A DNA stretch of 64,000 bases from Sophora flavescens (Eukaryota > Streptophyta > Magnoliopsida > Fabales > Fabaceae), in assembly GCA_030762895.1 (NCBI GenBank), contig CM061065.1, positions 83,709,607 to 83,773,606 of the forward strand. The letters run 5' to 3'. Position 1 is the first letter of the stretch, and every line of letters begins with the position of its first letter. Below, piece after piece: positions 54,867 to 64,000 of the stretch. Both the position numbers and the translations under genes were made by a program. Below the pieces are notes generated by a model. That model was not told the origin of the DNA. It made no database searches and was given only the letters and a program-made list of their open reading frames with translations.

Positions 54867-55463
54867 AAATACCCCAAACTTAAACTTTGCTTGTCCCCAA
54901 GCAAACTAAGACTCAAAAATCAAAAAGACTCAAGACCTGGCAAGCTTAAAAGATTCAATCACCCTTGCACAAATTCAAGCAGTTTCATCAAAACAGTTTT
55001 CTTCAATGTCCCCCCCTTTCGAGCAAAGCAATCCCCACAATCATTCATTCTAAACAATTGAGAATTTCATCATTCAAACAATCATCAATCTAAGCAAGGG
55101 ATCTGGGTTACACACAAGAGAGAGATCACCAAATTCAAACAACTGCCTTCCTCACAAGGGCATTTAGTGTTTCACTCAATCGCTCAGTTTGTGTCAGGCT
55201 ATCAACATTTCACTCAGTTTCACTTTTAAGAGCACTTCTCATAAATTTGATTTTCATCTCAAAATGGCTCCCACAGAAAATATGCATGCAACATCAAAAG
55301 GTCTTTTATGGGTTGTAATGGGGCCTGGCTAAGGGTAGGATATACAAGGGTACTAGGCTGAAGTCCCTAGGAACTAAGAGAGCATGAAATTTTTACACTT
55401 TGAATTTCCACTCAAGTTCCTTTCTTCATTTTTCATTTGCCTTGGGTGACTAAAGCCTCTTTT

Positions 55464-55530
<67 letters not shown>

Positions 55531-56325
55531 TTTACACTTTTTTTTTCAAACCCAAACAACATATTACACCTTGCAGCCACCCCAAACTTAGTTTCTTGCA
55601 CCCATTCTGTTTCTAAGATTCCATGCTCTCCTAATCCTAAGATCGGGTCAACATGGTTTTCCAGATTTTAGCTTATAACATTAGGTCATAAAAAATTAAC
55701 AGCTAATCAGGCTCAATGGGGATAACTAAGGAAACATGCATTAGGGATGGATTATTTTTAGGCTAAGTAGTTATTTACAAAGAAAATGCCTAAATCATCT
55801 GAAGCAAACACATAAACATGCAAACCATAAAGATATTCAAGCAAATTCATGAAAGTGCAATTTGAAAGTGAGTTCACACAGTTAGAAAACATGTTGGAGG
55901 CTCAAATCCTCACCTGGACATTTTTTTGCAAATTGTTTGACAGAGATTCTATCCCTAGTGTGTGTTTCCCTTCACCCCAAACTTATCATAAATCATGCCA
56001 TCATAACAAAATCTCAAAGTTCAATTTTCAATTTCACATGGGAATCACTTTTCAAAAAAAAATTTCAGCCTAGAGGGAATCATCACATCAATCATGCAAT
56101 CAATCTGTGCAAAATCAATCAAAATCCATCAATCTTGCCAACAAAAGACTCAACACAACTCCCGAGCTTCTCAAATTATTCAGGAGCTTTATTAAAAGAA
56201 AGAGAAAAACAAGATATAACAAAACTACAACTAGTTCCCTCCCCCACACTTAAAACATGCATTGTCCCCAATGAAACAACATAACAATAAAATCAGAGTG
56301 AGGGAAAGGAAAGGGAACTCCCTGA
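54867..56325 (-). other. Athila 3' non-coding region and polypurine tract
   Basis: The polypurine tract reads AAGTTTGGGGTATTT on the minus strand (54881-54867), adjoining the 3' LTR. The remaining 1.4 kb has no env-like or other recognisable frame; it includes the (AT)n at 55471-55527. Confidence 0.65.
55471..55527. repeat. (AT)n microsatellite
   Basis: About 28 AT units in the Athila 3' non-coding region. Confidence 0.95.
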
Positions 56326-58737
56326 TCAAGTGTCAGTGTAGGTGGGAGCTTCCAAGGAGAGCTCCTCAACATTAGCATCCACAGGAATACCAACATCCCC
56401 ACCATGGAATGGCTTCAGCCTCTGCCCATTAACCTTGAAGGTCTTGTTGGTACCTGCACTTTGAATCTCTACTGCACCATAAGGAAAAACGTTAGTAACA
56501 ATAAAGGTGCAATCCCATTTGGACCTAAGTTTCCCAGCCATCAATTTCAGGCGGGAATTAAACAGTAAGACTTTCTGGCCCACAAAAAATTCTTTCCTAG
56601 CAATCCTCCTATCATGAAACAGTTTTGTTTTCTCTTTATAAATCCTGGAGCTTTCATAGGCTTCTAGCCTAAGCTCCTCAAGTTGCTGCAACTGTAGTTT
56701 TCTTTCAACACCAGCTTTCTTCATGTCCATGTTACAGCACTTGACTGCCCAATATGCACGGTGCTCAACTTCCACCGGGAGGTGACATGCTTTACCAAAT
56801 ACAAGCCTGAAGGGGGACATTCCTATTGGTGTCTTGAAAGCGGTCCTCTGAGCCCACAGTGCGTCTTCCAGACGGCGGTTCCATTCCTTCCTATTCGGCT
56901 GCACCATCTTCTCTAGAATCTGCTTGATCTCCCTGTTTGATAACTCAGCCTGGCCATTGGTCTGGGGATGATAAGCAGTGGAAACTCTATGCACAACCCC
57001 ATATTTTCTGAGTAAGGCTTCCATGGTTCTGTTGCAGAAGTGAGTGCCCTGGTCACTGATGATAGCCCTAGGTATGCCAAACCTGCAAAAAATGTTGGAC
57101 CTAACAAATTTGGAAACAACTTTAGCATCGTTAGTCCTAGTGGGGATGACATCCACCCACTTTGAAACATAGTCAACAGCCAAAAGAATAAATAGAAAAC
57201 CAAAAGAAGCAGGGAAAGGACCCATAAAATCAATCCCCCACACATCAAAAACCTCACAAAAGAGCATGGGCTGCTGAGGCATCTCACTCCTGCGAGTGAT
57301 GGCAGGGCCTGTTGTTTGACATTCCTTGCAATTCCTGTAGACCTCATAGGCATCTCTAAAAATTGTGGGCCAGTAAAACCCATAATCCAGGACTTTTCTT
57401 GCCGTCCTCTGTGGTCCAAAATGTCCTCCTACTTGAGAGGCATGTGAAAAATGCAAGATGGACTCTGTCTCATGATCGGGGACACACCTCCGAATCACCT
57501 GATCACTGCAAAACTTCCAAAGGTACGGATCATCCCACACATAGTACTTTGCATCGCTCCTGAGCTTGTGGAACTTATGTCTACTTGTACCTGCAGGAAC
57601 AACACCAGCAACAATAAAGTTAACTATGTCAGCAAACCAGGGGGTTACCCCATACAGATGTAGTAGCCTCTCATCAGGGAAATCATATTGGATGGGAGAA
57701 GGATCCTCATCCCTTGCTATTCGGCTCAAGTGATCGGCTACCAAATTTTCAGCTCCACTCTTATCTTTTATCTCCACATTGAATTCTTTGAGCAAAAGCA
57801 TCCACCGGATCAGTCTCGGCTTAGTTTCTGGTTTCTTTAACAGGTACTTCAGAGCTGCATGGTCAGTGAAAACAATAACCCTAGAACCTAGCAAATAAGA
57901 CCTAAATTTATCAAGTGCAAACACAACAGCTAGCAGTTCTTTCTCAGTGGTGGTGTAATTTGATTGTGCAGCATCTAATGTCCTAGAAGCATAATGAATT
58001 ACATGGGCAACCTTGCCCACCCTTTGTGCCAGAACCGCTCCCACAACAAAATTGGAAGCATCACACATGAGTTCAAAAGGGAGTGTCCAGTCTGGTGGCT
58101 GGATGATGGGGGTAGATGTCAATGCTCTTTTCAGGTAGTCAAATGCCTTCTTGCAATGGTCATCAAAATGGAATAGGGCATCATTCTTCAGCAGGTTTGA
58201 CAATGGCAGAGCTATCTTGCTGAAGTCTTTTATAAAGCGCCTGTAGAAACCTGCATGTCCAAGAAAAGAACGGATCTCGCGTACGCAAGATGGGTAAGGC
58301 AATGAAGAAATCACATCAATTTTTGCAGGATCTACTGAAATACCCTCTTTAGAAATTACATGACCCAAAACAATCGCCTGTTCTACCATAAAGTGACATT
58401 TTTCATAGTTCAAAATCAGATCAGTCTCAATGCATCTTTGTAGAACTAAACTCAGACTATGCAGACATGCATCAAATGAGGAGCCATATACAGTGAAGTC
58501 ATCCATGAACACCTCCATGCAATTTTCAATGAATTCAGTAAAAATGCTAAGCATGCATCTTTGGAAGGTGCCAGGAGCATTACAAAGGCCAAATGGCATC
58601 CTCCTATAGGCAAACGGACCGAAGGGGCACGTAAAAGTGGTCTTTTCCTGATCCTCAGGGGCAATATGGATCTGGAAATACCCGGAAAAGCCATCAAGAA
58701 AACAATAATGAGATTTACCAGCCAGCCGATCCAGCAT
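56326..58737 (-). pseudogene. Athila pol: RT core, RNase H and integrase
   Basis: An uninterrupted 803-codon frame. RT: FLDGFSGYFQIHIAPEDQEK near residue 13, FGPFAYRRMPFGLCNAPGTF, and the catalytic variant VFMDDFTVYG near 78. RNase H: ELMCDASNFVVGAVLAQ, TTTEKELLAVVFALDKF, IVFTDHAALKYL. Integrase: H-H-C-C end (HFSHASQVGGHFG, then CKECQ), then WGIDFMGPFP, ISDQGTHF and NGQAELSNRE (D-D-E), with a C-terminal KWDCTFIVTNVFPYGAVEI region. Annotated as a pseudogene because a TAG (58738-58740) separates it from the N-terminal RT; the surrounding FID*MLDRLAG context is normally FIDQML. Taken alone the frame looks intact. Confidence 0.93.
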
Positions 58738-59741
58738 CTAATCTATAAACGGCAAAGGAAAGTGATCCTTTCTGGTGGCCTGGTTCAACTTCCTATAATC
58801 TATACAGACTCGCCAGCTATTCTGGACTCTAGTAGGTACAAGCTCATTATTATCATTCCTAACTACTGTGAGACCAGACTTCTTTGGTACAACTTGCACC
58901 GGACTTACCCAAGTACTATCAGATATGGGGTATATGATACCTGCCTACAGAAGTTTAGTCACCTCTTTCTTCACCACATCCAGAATCAATGGGTTCAGCC
59001 GTCTCTGGGCTTGCCTAACTGGTTTAGCCCCATCCTCCAATAGAATTCTGTGCATACATCTGGAGGGGCTAATTCCTAGAATATCAGCTAAGGTCCACCC
59101 AATAGCCCTCTTGTGCTTCTTCAGAACCTCCAATAGTTTTGCTTCCTGGTCAGAGTCAAGGCTGGAGGAAATGATGACTGGAAGTTTTTCATTCGTCTCC
59201 AGGTAGGCATACTTCAGGTTCCCAGGAAGTGGCTTGAGCTCTAGGGAGGGTGGCTGCTCAACGGATGGTACATTGGGAGTAACCATGATATCAAGGACTC
59301 CTGCAGAACAGACATCTTCACTCTCACTATCACTATCACCCTGGAAAGTTGAATCAAGAAACTCAGCACAAACAGCACACGGGTTAGTGTCAGTACAGTT
59401 AGTACATGAATATAAATCATCAAAACCAGAAATAAATGGAAAATCTGAAACAAGGTCCTCATGGGTATCATCAATGATCTTAGAAAGCAGCTCTAATTGG
59501 AAAACCGAGTGCTCCTCCAGTGGGTGTTTCCTAGCATCAAAGATGTTGAACTTTGCCACAATATCACCAAACTCCATAGACATGGTCCCATCATTCACAT
59601 CAATCTTAGTCTTGGCTGTCTTCATGAATGGTCTCGCCTGGGATTATTGGTGATCTACTTTGGAATGTGTCTCCCCGCCATGTCTAGGATGTAGAAGTCA
59701 GCAGGGAAAATTAGCTCATCAACTTGCACCAAAGACATCTT
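58738..59741 (-). pseudogene. Athila pol: protease C-terminal part, linker and RT N-terminus
   Basis: The frame from 59625 reads MKTAKTKIDVNDGTMSMEFG, a linker with a Cys-containing stretch (CTNCTDTNPCAVC), then KKHKRAIGWTLADILGISPS and KPVRQAQRRLNPLILDVVKK, the start of RT. TAG at 58945-58947 interrupts it; afterwards YPISDSTWVSPVQVVPKK and VCIDYRKLNQATRKDHFPLP continue in frame to the TAG at 58738. An extra base near 59640 and a shift near 59790 separate it from the protease active site. Confidence 0.85.
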
Positions 59742-61610
59742 CTACCATTCCCATGGGGCGGCACTCGGTCCTGTTAGCCAACCGGATGGTGAGAGTCGAT
59801 ACTGCAAAGGCCCAAGATCAAGGTTATTGAAAATAGAAGTGGGCATGACATTTATGGAGGCTCCCAAATCCAGCATGCAATTTTCAAATCTTCTATCCCC
59901 AATAGTGCATGGAATAGTAAATGTGCCCGGATCCTTGCACTTTTGTGGTAGTGCCTGAGTAGGGGCTATAACAGCAACTCTTTCAGGTGCAGGCTTAGAC
60001 TGGATAAGAGCTGAAACATTTCTTCCCAAATCAACCCTCTCATTATTCTTCAACTTCCTCTTGTTGGTGCATAGATCCTTGAGAAATTTTGCATACTTGG
60101 GCACTTGCTTGATCACATCCAACAGCGGAATATTTACAGCCACCTTTCTGAAAACATCAAGAATTTCCTTCTCCTTATCTTCACCACCAATCTTCTTATT
60201 TTTCTGAACTCTATGTGGGAAGGGGATCGGTGGAATGTACACTTTTTCAGCTTCAACATCAACAGTAGGCTCAGGAGTTACCTCCACAGTTTCTTCCTTT
60301 TCCTCAGAGGTTGCCTCAACAACTCTTCCAGATCTCAGAGATATGGCACTCACATTAGGATTGGAGGCATTGGGATTTATCACTGGTTGTGCCGGCAGTT
60401 GACTGGATCCTTGAGCTTGCTGTAAGTTGTTTATGGATGTGGCAAACTGTCCAATTTGTGTCCTCAAATCTTGAATGCTAGCATTTGTTCGTTGCTGAGA
60501 CTGTCCAACCTGCTGCTGAAACTGGAGGTTATTTGCAGCCATTTGCTTGATCATATCCTCTAGGGAAGGTCCAGAAGGTGCAGAAGTTGTCAATTGGTGA
60601 GGATTCTATGGTGCTGCCATTGGTTGTTGTTGGGATGAGTTCCCATACCGCAGATTAGGATGATTCCTCCAATTGGGATGGTACCTATTTGTGGAGAGGT
60701 CTGGAGTGCTGTATCGGTTCTAACTGTTGTCTTGATTATAAGGATGGACTACATAAGCTTGAGGCAAATCAGTACTTGACTCTTCCTTCAGAATAGGGCA
60801 TGCCTCATATGGGTGCTCTGGAGAACTGCACATGCCACACAACTTTGCCGGCTGAAACCTATCCATTGCCATTTTCTCTACCAAGGAAGTGAGCCTATCC
60901 ATTCTATCCTCAAGGGCCTGGTGGGAAGAAGAGCTATGGACCTCGTGCACACCTCTTGTCTCAACAGAATTTCTCCTGGTAGTAAACTGCTGGGAATTCA
61001 GTGACATATTTTCAATGAGTTGCTTGGCAGCAGCTGGGGTCTTATCAACAAGCGCTCCCCCACTAGCAGCATCCAAAATATTCCTATCCATCGGCAGTAA
61101 ACCTTCATAAAAGTACTGGATAAGAAGCTGTTCAGAAATCTGATGCTGGGGGCAACTGGATATCAACTGCTTGAATCTCTCCCAATATTCAGCTAGCGAC
61201 TCATTCCCTTGCCTGATGCCACATATTTCCTTCCTTATTGACACAGCTCTGGAAGCAGGAAAGTATTTCTCTAAGAAGAGCCTCTTCAAGTCGTTCCAAG
61301 TGGTAATGGAATTTGGCGGAAGATATAACAGCCAATCCTTTGCAGCGCCCTGTAGTGAAAACGGGAAGGCTCTCAGCTTAATGTGATCTTCAGTTACTCC
61401 CTCTGGTCTCAAGGTTGTGGAGCAAACAACCTGAAATTCCTTCAGATGCTTGTGTGGGTCCTCACCTGCAAGACCATTAAACCTTGGCAACAAATGGATT
61501 AGACCATATTTTAATTCAAACAGAGTAACAGCACCAGAATATTCAATGCACAATCCATTGTAGTTAACATCAGGGGCAACAAGCTGTCTTAATGTCCTTT
61601 GGTCACCCAT
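59742..61610 (-). pseudogene. Athila gag and protease start, two amber stops
   Basis: The likely start is ATG at 61610 (MGDQRTLRQLVAPDVNYNG), the usual Athila gag start, although the frame is open further upstream to 61715. The gag domain includes LPRFNGLAGEDPHKHLKEFQ, LPPNSITTWNDLKRLFLEKY and IRQGNESLAEYWERFKQL; a Cys-rich piece CGMCSSPEHPYEACP follows. TAG at 60720 and TAG at 60606 interrupt it. The continuation (from 60593) is Gln-rich, then basic, and ends in the protease active site CMLDLGASINVMP (59860 region) before a frameshift. Gag forms the particle; the protease matures it. Confidence 0.9.
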
Positions 61611-61820
61611 AGTGTCAAAAACAGTTTTGGAATTAGAATCACTACTAGTGCTGGCCCGAAATTCTCTACGGAGTGTGTGCAGTGTTCTTTCAATTTCAGG
61701 ATCAAAATCACACAATTCAGGGCAATTAGACCTAGTAGCCAGACCAATTCAAAACAGAAACGAAAATAAAAGAAAAAGAAAAGAAAGAAAAGAAAAAATG
61801 GAAAAATAACAAATAAGAGT

Positions 61821-61837
61821 CCCCGGCAACGGCGCCA
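61821..61837 (-). other. Primer binding site, tRNA-Asp
   Basis: The minus strand reads TGGCGCCGTTGCCGGGG, the exact complement of the 3' end of plant tRNA-Asp, five bases from the LTR. This is the standard Athila primer site. Confidence 0.9.
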
Positions 61838-61842
61838 ATTTT

Positions 61843-63134
61843 TGGTCATACTGTCGCAAGACGCGCCAAAAAGAACGAGCGGGAGTTAAAACTGTAGTTA
61901 GGGTGACAAATCGGATGTCGTCTCACAAGGACTCTTAAAGAGTTATTTTTCACAAAAAGCAGTTTGGGGGGGTTGTTTGGATGCAATCAAAGAAAATAAA
62001 ACAATGAAAACAGAGCAATAAAACAAGGCAATTCAAAGAGGTTATCCAATAGCTAAAAACGATTAATCTATTGTTCTCGATTTCCCAACTATCATAGGTT
62101 CATGCAATTTTCAAGCCCTAAGCAGATTCTAATCCCTCCCTCCTGTAGCAACAATTTACAAGCGAAACCACTACTACAGATATATGTCCCTATTCCCGAA
62201 TTAAGCAAACGGGGTTAAGCCCTTCGTGAACTAAGCGAACACGAAACATACACACGCGAATTAAGCAAACGCGATTAATTATAGGAACATGATATCATCA
62301 AAAATAAATCAACACAACACAATATACTCCTGAATTAAGCAAACAGAAATATATAACATGGCATTGAAAAGGGAAAAGCATACAAAACAGGAAATATAAG
62401 AACCTCAAGTGTAGTGGAAATCGATTACAATAGATTAATCCTAGAAACTTAGTTCTCCATGGAAAACAAAAACACACAGAAAAAAGTAAAAACAATGGAG
62501 AAGCAAAAGGTATTCTTCCTATCTGTCCAGAACAACCTTTTATAATTAGTCAGAAAGTCAGCTCACTCGTGAGGCGAGCCCTAATTCGCAAGGCGAATAT
62601 TGTGAAGAGTCAGCAACCTTTGGCATTCTCGTGAGGCGAACAACGGCTCGCGGGGCGAAGAACTGAAGAGTCTTCTTATTACGCCCGTTATGAACATCAG
62701 GGGCCAACCGTGATGCTTTCTGACTTCCATTATCGCGAGGCGAAGAAGTTATTCGTGAGGCGACCCCGAGAGCTTGCATATTTCTGGAACAGTCATCCTT
62801 CAGGGTCACGGGGCGATGAGCTGTTCGCGGGGCGAACCAGAGAGGATGTCATTTTCACTGTTCTGCTGGCTTTCAGGTTCGCGAGGTGAGAAAAACTCTC
62901 GCGTGGCGAATCCCCTGTTTCTTTATTCTCTCAACTTCTACTTAACCTGAAAACAAAGAAATAGCTATAAGTGCATTATTTGACTCAAAACTGGCTAATT
63001 TATCATAAAACTACCTTAGAGACTCAAAACCTTGCTTGAGGACAATCTAATCTAATTTGGGTGAAAATAGGATATAATTTGCACAAAACCCTGGTCATAC
63101 TAGCCATAAAACTAGATGAGCCAGAGGCTTATCA
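61843..63134 (-). repeat. Athila 5' LTR
   Basis: On the minus strand it begins TGATAAGCC (63134) and ends GACCA (61843). It contains the TATA box at 62536-62544 and the GCGAGGCGA word array at 62566-62912. About 1.29 kb, slightly shorter than the 3' LTR mainly because of the G-run. Confidence 0.92.
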
Positions 63135-63138
63135 ATAC

Positions 63139-63703
63139 ACATCCTACACATCTCGATCACACAGTAGATTGACGGATGACATTCAAGTATTCCCTCCACC
63201 CTTCTTATTTCAATTCAATATGAAAACCCAGTACAATACTGGTTATGTCTTTCCAGTTCTTCACTTATTCTTCATTATTTCCAGTATTCCTCTCAAATTA
63301 TTCTTCTAATTTCTTTTACTTTTCGCAAGTAATTTCTATTCTTAGATATTATTTTACTTAACCTTTCTTTTCAAGACTTTTGTCTCTTGTTCGTTATAAA
63401 CTTAGTTTGATTAGGAAGTTATTTTCTACAATAGAAACTACCTTCATCTTTTAAATTTCAAAGCTACCTTTTATTATTTACGATAATTTTAAACACCATT
63501 ATCAAACTCATATACTTGTCATAGCATCAAGTCCTTGCCAGTATATTACTAGATTTGACTAACTTGTCAAATTCATACTTGGCAGACAGTTCATACATAT
63601 TCTTGACGAGATTACCGCATAACCTGTAGGTCCCACACTTGTTTGATCTTTAATTATTTGCAACGAAGGAATTTTGGTCAGAAACCAAAAAACCACTTTA
63701 ACA
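63139..63703 (+). repeat. Tat 3' LTR, second part
   Basis: Continues the LTR after Athila (ACATCCTACACATCTCG) and ends CTTTAACA at 63703, matching the end of the 5' LTR at 40394 with scattered substitutions. Confidence 0.9.
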
Positions 63704-63964
63704 GTACCTTGGTAGCCGAGTGGCCAAGGGGATCTTGGTGCTTAATGGTCAAGGTGTTGAGCTCTGGTACCTTTTGGACAGAGTGTAAGTGTAAAGAGTA
63801 TGCAATAAAAGATTAAAGACTAAAGATGAAAGATAACATTGATGATGATTATGGACTTGGGTAGCCGAGTGGTCCAAGCGGAGGTGGTGATTGTTGGTTG
63901 TGCGCTGTGTTGCTTATTCATGCATTGGAGTAGTGTTGCATCACATAACATACCTTGTTCGGAA

Positions 63965-64000
<36 letters not shown>
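63704..64000 (+). repeat. Hairpin-family LTR, right part after the Tat insertion
   Basis: Continues 31051-33016. It contains CCTTGG-TAGCCGAGTGG-CCAAGG (63707-63729, perfect 6-bp stem), a TCTTGG..TCAAGG hairpin (63733-63754), CTCTG..CAGAG (63762-63783) and CTTGGG-TAGCCGAGTGG-TCCAAG (63856-63878). The LTR ends outside the window; an (AT)n run fills 63967-64000. Confidence 0.8.
63967..64000. repeat. (AT)n microsatellite at the window edge
   Basis: An uninterrupted AT run reaching the last base of the window. Confidence 0.95.

Larger units (their letters stand above)
53564..63134 (-). mobile_element. Athila-type Ty3/gypsy retrotransposon in the Tat 3' LTR
   Basis: LTRs 53564-54866 and 61843-63134, target duplication ATAC (53560-53563 and 63135-63138), and the unoccupied site preserved in the Tat 5' LTR near 39827. 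Minus-strand order: 5' LTR (63134-61843), PBS for tRNA-Asp, gag, protease, RT, RNase H, integrase, 1.4 kb without coding, polypurine tract, 3' LTR. Gag (LPRFNGLAGEDPHKHLKEF) and pol (FMDDFTVYG) motifs and the tRNA-Asp primer are characteristic of Athila. No env-like ORF is seen after pol. In 9.6 kb the damage is limited to a few stops and two or three small indels. Confidence 0.94.
33017..63703 (+). mobile_element. Tat-lineage Ty3/gypsy retrotransposon hosting CACTA and Athila insertions
   Basis: Target duplications ATACC (33012-33016) and GTACC (63704-63708) differ at one base. The 5' LTR is 33017-33133 plus 39457-40394, the 3' LTR 53075-53563 plus 63139-63703, each about 1.05 kb without inserts. 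PBS at 40398, plus-strand gag (from about 40469), protease, RT, RNase H, a second RNase H and integrase (to 48220), an antisense PMD gene (52760-49256), and a polypurine tract before 53075. A second, archaeal-type RNase H after the first is the mark of the Tat clade. About 14.8 kb remain after removing the two nested elements. Confidence 0.92.

Noticed and set aside
55374..55601. Open frame spanning the (AT)n run
   Set aside because: Ile/Tyr repeat produced by the microsatellite.
56913..57419. Second minus-strand frame inside Athila pol
   Set aside because: Shifted reading of the integrase region; the 803-codon frame carries all motifs.
62298..62809. Short minus-strand frames inside the Athila LTRs (also 54028-54511)
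   Set aside because: They lie in LTR U3/R sequence, are duplicated only because the LTR is, and have no recognisable domain.
63707..63783. tRNA gene suggested by TAGCCGAGTGG (A-box-like) in the LTR repeats
   Set aside because: No T-arm/B-box at the right distance, no acceptor pairing and no anticodon arm of standard size. A GGTTCGAATCT near 15279 is upstream of the A-box-like words and is not conserved in the sister LTR.

Overview
This window is plant nuclear DNA made almost entirely of nested, mostly decayed transposable elements. I see no intact host gene, rRNA gene, tRNA gene or CRISPR array. The spectrum (Ogre/Tat and Athila Ty3/gypsy elements, a plant L1 LINE, hAT and CACTA transposons, plant-mobile-domain accessory proteins) points to a TE-rich eudicot. 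A legume is my best guess, from the DUF7745-type ORF beside an Arg-tRNA primer site, but the species is not proven.

Layout. 1-3914: 5' end of an Ogre-like retrotransposon on the minus strand (LTR 1744-3914, PBS 1723-1741, DUF7745-like first ORF 1-775), running off the left edge. 4091-25303: one plus-strand L1 LINE, 5'-truncated, cut by four insertions with target duplications: a 3.1-kb solo LTR (4250-7386, TCATT), hAT copy 1 (8333-13822, GTCARTAG), a 2.6-kb solo LTR (14160-16732, CACAG) and hAT copy 2, inverted (19063-24479, GTATCTGG). 25304-28080: LTR-like and unassigned AT-rich DNA. 28080-30057: right part of a decayed CACTA element with a Transposase_24 gene. 30248-31050: a MITE-like element and unassigned DNA. 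31051-33016 plus 63704-64000: another LTR of the same family as 14160-16732, split by a 30.7-kb insertion.

That insertion (33017-63703) is a Tat-lineage Ty3/gypsy element with plus-strand gag-pol (40.4-48.2 kb), an antisense intron-containing plant-mobile-domain gene (52760-49256, minus) and two LTRs of about 1.05 kb. Its 5' LTR holds a complete CACTA transposon (33134-39453, TSD GAA, TNP2-type transposase). Its 3' LTR holds a complete Athila element on the minus strand (53564-63134, TSD ATAC). Each Tat LTR preserves the empty site of the insertion in the other, so the breakpoints are read directly.

How it fits together: the insertion order is readable (older LTR, then Tat, then CACTA and Athila; LINE first, then its four inserts). 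All coding regions carry stops or frameshifts, many of the stops in contexts that fit C-to-T decay at methylated sites. The least expected structure is an array of hairpins with a nearly invariant 11-nt loop (TAGCCKAGTRG) and covarying stems in two separate LTR copies of one family, accompanied by many copies of a GCACGNCCGTGC inverted repeat. The second is the spliced antisense accessory gene in the Tat element.
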